NCBI GenBank assembly: GCA_021827465.1
Contig: JAKAVX010000163.1
Coordinates: 1-6,408 of the forward strand
DNA: 6,408 nt
Origin: Deltaproteobacteria bacterium
GTDB taxonomy: Bacteria > Desulfobacterota_B > Binatia > Binatales > Binataceae
Direction of reading: 5' to 3'
Made by a program: the position numbers and the translations under genes. The notes below the pieces were generated by a model that saw only the letters and a list, made by a program, of their open reading frames with translations, was not told the origin of the DNA and ran no database searches. Below, piece by piece: positions 4,773 through 6,408 of this stretch. Position 1 is the first letter of the stretch, and each line of letters begins with the position of its first letter.

Positions 4773-6408
4773 CTACGCAGCCGCCTCACCAAGCTCGATC
4801 AGGCGCTGTACGATCCCGCCGAGGTTCGAGTCTCTTGGCGTGAACACGGCCTTCACTCCCATATCGAGAAGAGCCTTGCGGTCTTCCTCGGGGATGATGC
4901 CTCCCAGAACAAGTTTGACGTCCGAGGCGTCGCGCCGCTTCAAAAGATCCAGCGTCTCGCGCGCTATCGTCATGTGAGCGCCGGCCAGGCTGGAGACCGC
5001 GATGATGCTGACGTCCTCCTGAAGCGCGGTTTCGACCATCTGGGCCGGGGTCTGTTTGAATCCCGCCAGCACCACTTCCATCCCGGATTGCATGCATGCG
5101 CGGGCGAGCAGTTTGACCGCGTTGATATGGCCGTCGAGGCCTGCTTTGCCGAGCGCGATGCGGAGCTTGCGCCTGGCGCGAGGCACCTCGAGCGCCACCG
5201 CGTCGGGAGCAGAGTCGAGGATGGGCGGCGTATAACGTCCGCGCGTGACCGATTCGATCGTTGTGGTCCATTCGCCGACCGTGCCGCCCGCGCGAGCGAA
5301 TTCGAGCGTCGGACCCATCACGTCGCCGCCCTCTGCCGCGGCGCGCTGGAGCGCTTCGCGCGCCTGTGCCGCCGCGCGATTGTCGCGCGTCTCGCGCCAT
5401 CGGCGGATCGACTCTATCCGCTCGCGCTCGATTGCCGCGTAATCGGGTTCGTCGGAAAGCTGCGGCGTCGTCGGGACCAGCCCGATTTCGCCGGTAAAAG
5501 CGTTGACGCCGACTTGCGTTATTTCGCCGGCTTCGAGCTTGCGATGGCGCTCGGAGAGAAGCCGGGTGAGTTCGGAGGCGATACTCGTAATCGAGCGCGC
5601 GTAGCCGTCCTCCCGCATGCGCATCGCGATCTCCCGAGCGCGCGCCGCCGTTTGCCCGGTGATCTCCTCGATAACCTTGCTGCCCTCGAAGATGTCTCCG
5701 TAGGACGTGACCTCGGTCTCATGCATCAGGACCTGCTGGATGCGAAGCGACAGTTGCTGCTCGGCCTGGTCGGGCAGCGCGATCGCCTCGCGGAAGCCGG
5801 GAAGCTGAAGCGCGGAGACGCGGGCGTTGGCGGAAATCACCACCGGCAGCGCCTCGTACGCGATCCTGATGATGTTCACCTCGGGCTGCTGCTCGGTAAG
5901 CGTGAGCGAGCGCACCTGGCATCCGGCGCGGAACGCGACTCCGTCGATCCCGTACTCCGAGCGGCAAAGCTCGGGCCACAGACGAAAGTACGCCCGTATC
6001 TTGCAGATCTCCGGCACCAGCTCGATACCGCTGTTGATGAAGAACGAGATGCGCTTGACCGTCAGCGCGAACGCCTCGGGGCTGAGTTCCTTGCGAAGCG
6101 CGTCCAGGATGAGCATCGCGTTGCCGAAGGCGTAGCCAATTTCCTCGGCCGGTCCGGCGCCGCTTTCCATGTAGTGATAGCCGCAGCAGTTGATCGGGTT
6201 CCAGTTGGGCACGCGCTCGACGGCGAAGCGGATTAGTTCGGTCGAAAACCGGAAGGAGACTTCGGGCTGGAAGATCGAAGTCCCGCGCGCGACGAACTCC
6301 TTCATCAGGTCGTTCTGCGTCGTGCCGCGAAGCTCCGTCCAGGGCACTTTCTGGCGCTCGGCGACGAGGAGATAAAGCGCGAGGATAAACGGCGCGGGCG
6401 CGTTGATC
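4773..6408 (-). CDS. Cobalamin-dependent acyl-CoA mutase, ethylmalonyl-CoA mutase/MeaA type, 5' partial
   Basis: This is the C-terminal 544 residues of a single-chain B12 radical carbon-skeleton mutase. It closely resembles ethylmalonyl-CoA mutase (Ecm/MeaA), which interconverts ethylmalonyl-CoA and methylsuccinyl-CoA. The frame runs to the right edge: residues encoded upstream of the GTG at 6347 (INAPAPFILALYLLVAERQK) are standard mutase barrel sequence, so 6347 is not the start. Counting from the first whole codon, the barrel reaches about 310. It includes LRGTTQNDLMKEFVARGT (Arg41, the place of the carboxylate-binding Arg of methylmalonyl-CoA mutase, Gln in isobutyryl-CoA mutase), GYHYMESGA (His78), LTEQQP and the MeaA-like QLPGFREAIALP and DIFEGSKVIE. 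A charged, helix-rich linker precedes a B12 domain at about 414-540. There DGHINA (His427, cobalt ligand) is followed by SxL (472-474) and GG (502-503) at canonical spacing, but the motif's Gly is Ala430. The exact substrate is uncertain. Confidence 0.93.
   Translation of the reverse strand, partial: INAPAPFILALYLLVAERQKVPWTELRGTTQNDLMKEFVARGTSIFQPEVSFRFSTELIRFAVERVPNWNPINCCGYHYMESGAGPAEEIGYAFGNAMLILDALRKELSPEAFALTVKRISFFINSGIELVPEICKIRAYFRLWPELCRSEYGIDGVAFRAGCQVRSLTLTEQQPEVNIIRIAYEALPVVISANARVSALQLPGFREAIALPDQAEQQLSLRIQQVLMHETEVTSYGDIFEGSKVIEEITGQTAARAREIAMRMREDGYARSITSIASELTRLLSERHRKLEAGEITQVGVNAFTGEIGLVPTTPQLSDEPDYAAIERERIESIRRWRETRDNRAAAQAREALQRAAAEGGDVMGPTLEFARAGGTVGEWTTTIESVTRGRYTPPILDSAPDAVALEVPRARRKLRIALGKAGLDGHINAVKLLARACMQSGMEVVLAGFKQTPAQMVETALQEDVSIIAVSSLAGAHMTIARETLDLLKRRDASDVKLVLGGIIPEEDRKALLDMGVKAVFTPRDSNLGGIVQRLIELGEAAA

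Noticed and set aside
4974..6236. 420-residue open frame on the plus strand opposite the mutase
   Set aside because: It is an antisense shadow: very rich in Arg, Asp, Leu and Gly, with no domain, while the minus strand encodes an unmistakable mutase over the same bases.

Overview
The window is GC-rich bacterial chromosomal DNA, densely coding, with five protein genes (two of them cut by the window edges) and one tRNA gene. There is no sign of a mobile element, CRISPR array or phage. A multidomain phosphorelay kinase, a single-chain ethylmalonyl-CoA-mutase-type enzyme and a membrane-anchored SGNH hydrolase together suggest an environmental proteobacterium-like or Binatota/Desulfobacterota-like organism. 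That placement is inference from protein style only; no taxonomic marker is decisive here.

Layout. Positions 1-1672 (+) hold the 3' part of a hybrid sensor histidine kinase (HisKA, HATPase, receiver, HPt). Its stop codon overlaps the start of a second signalling gene at 1665-2567 (+), which encodes a protein of two receiver-like modules with no output domain. An intergenic region follows. It carries an 8-bp inverted repeat, an imperfect direct repeat and a complete tRNA-Cys(GCA) gene at 2707-2782. Next come a membrane-anchored SGNH/GDSL-type hydrolase at 2959-4206 (+) and, convergent to it, a small secreted four-cysteine protein at 4254-4727 (-). Last is a cobalamin-dependent acyl-CoA mutase of the MeaA/Ecm type, 4773 to the right edge (-).

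How the parts relate. The kinase and the double-receiver protein are almost certainly one operon and probably partners in a multistep phosphorelay; the sensing domain is off the left edge and the final output is not visible. The mutase and the small secreted protein lie in the same direction 45 bp apart and may share a transcript, but nothing in the sequence shows a functional link. The hydrolase has a good ribosome binding site of its own and appears to be an independent unit.

The points most worth a second look are the Gly-to-Ala change in the mutase's cobalamin-binding motif (DGHINA instead of DxHxxG), the unrecognised secreted cysteine protein beside it, the degenerate first receiver in the double-receiver protein, and the repeat arrangement in front of the tRNA gene. 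I see no strong evidence for a wholly new biological system in this window.
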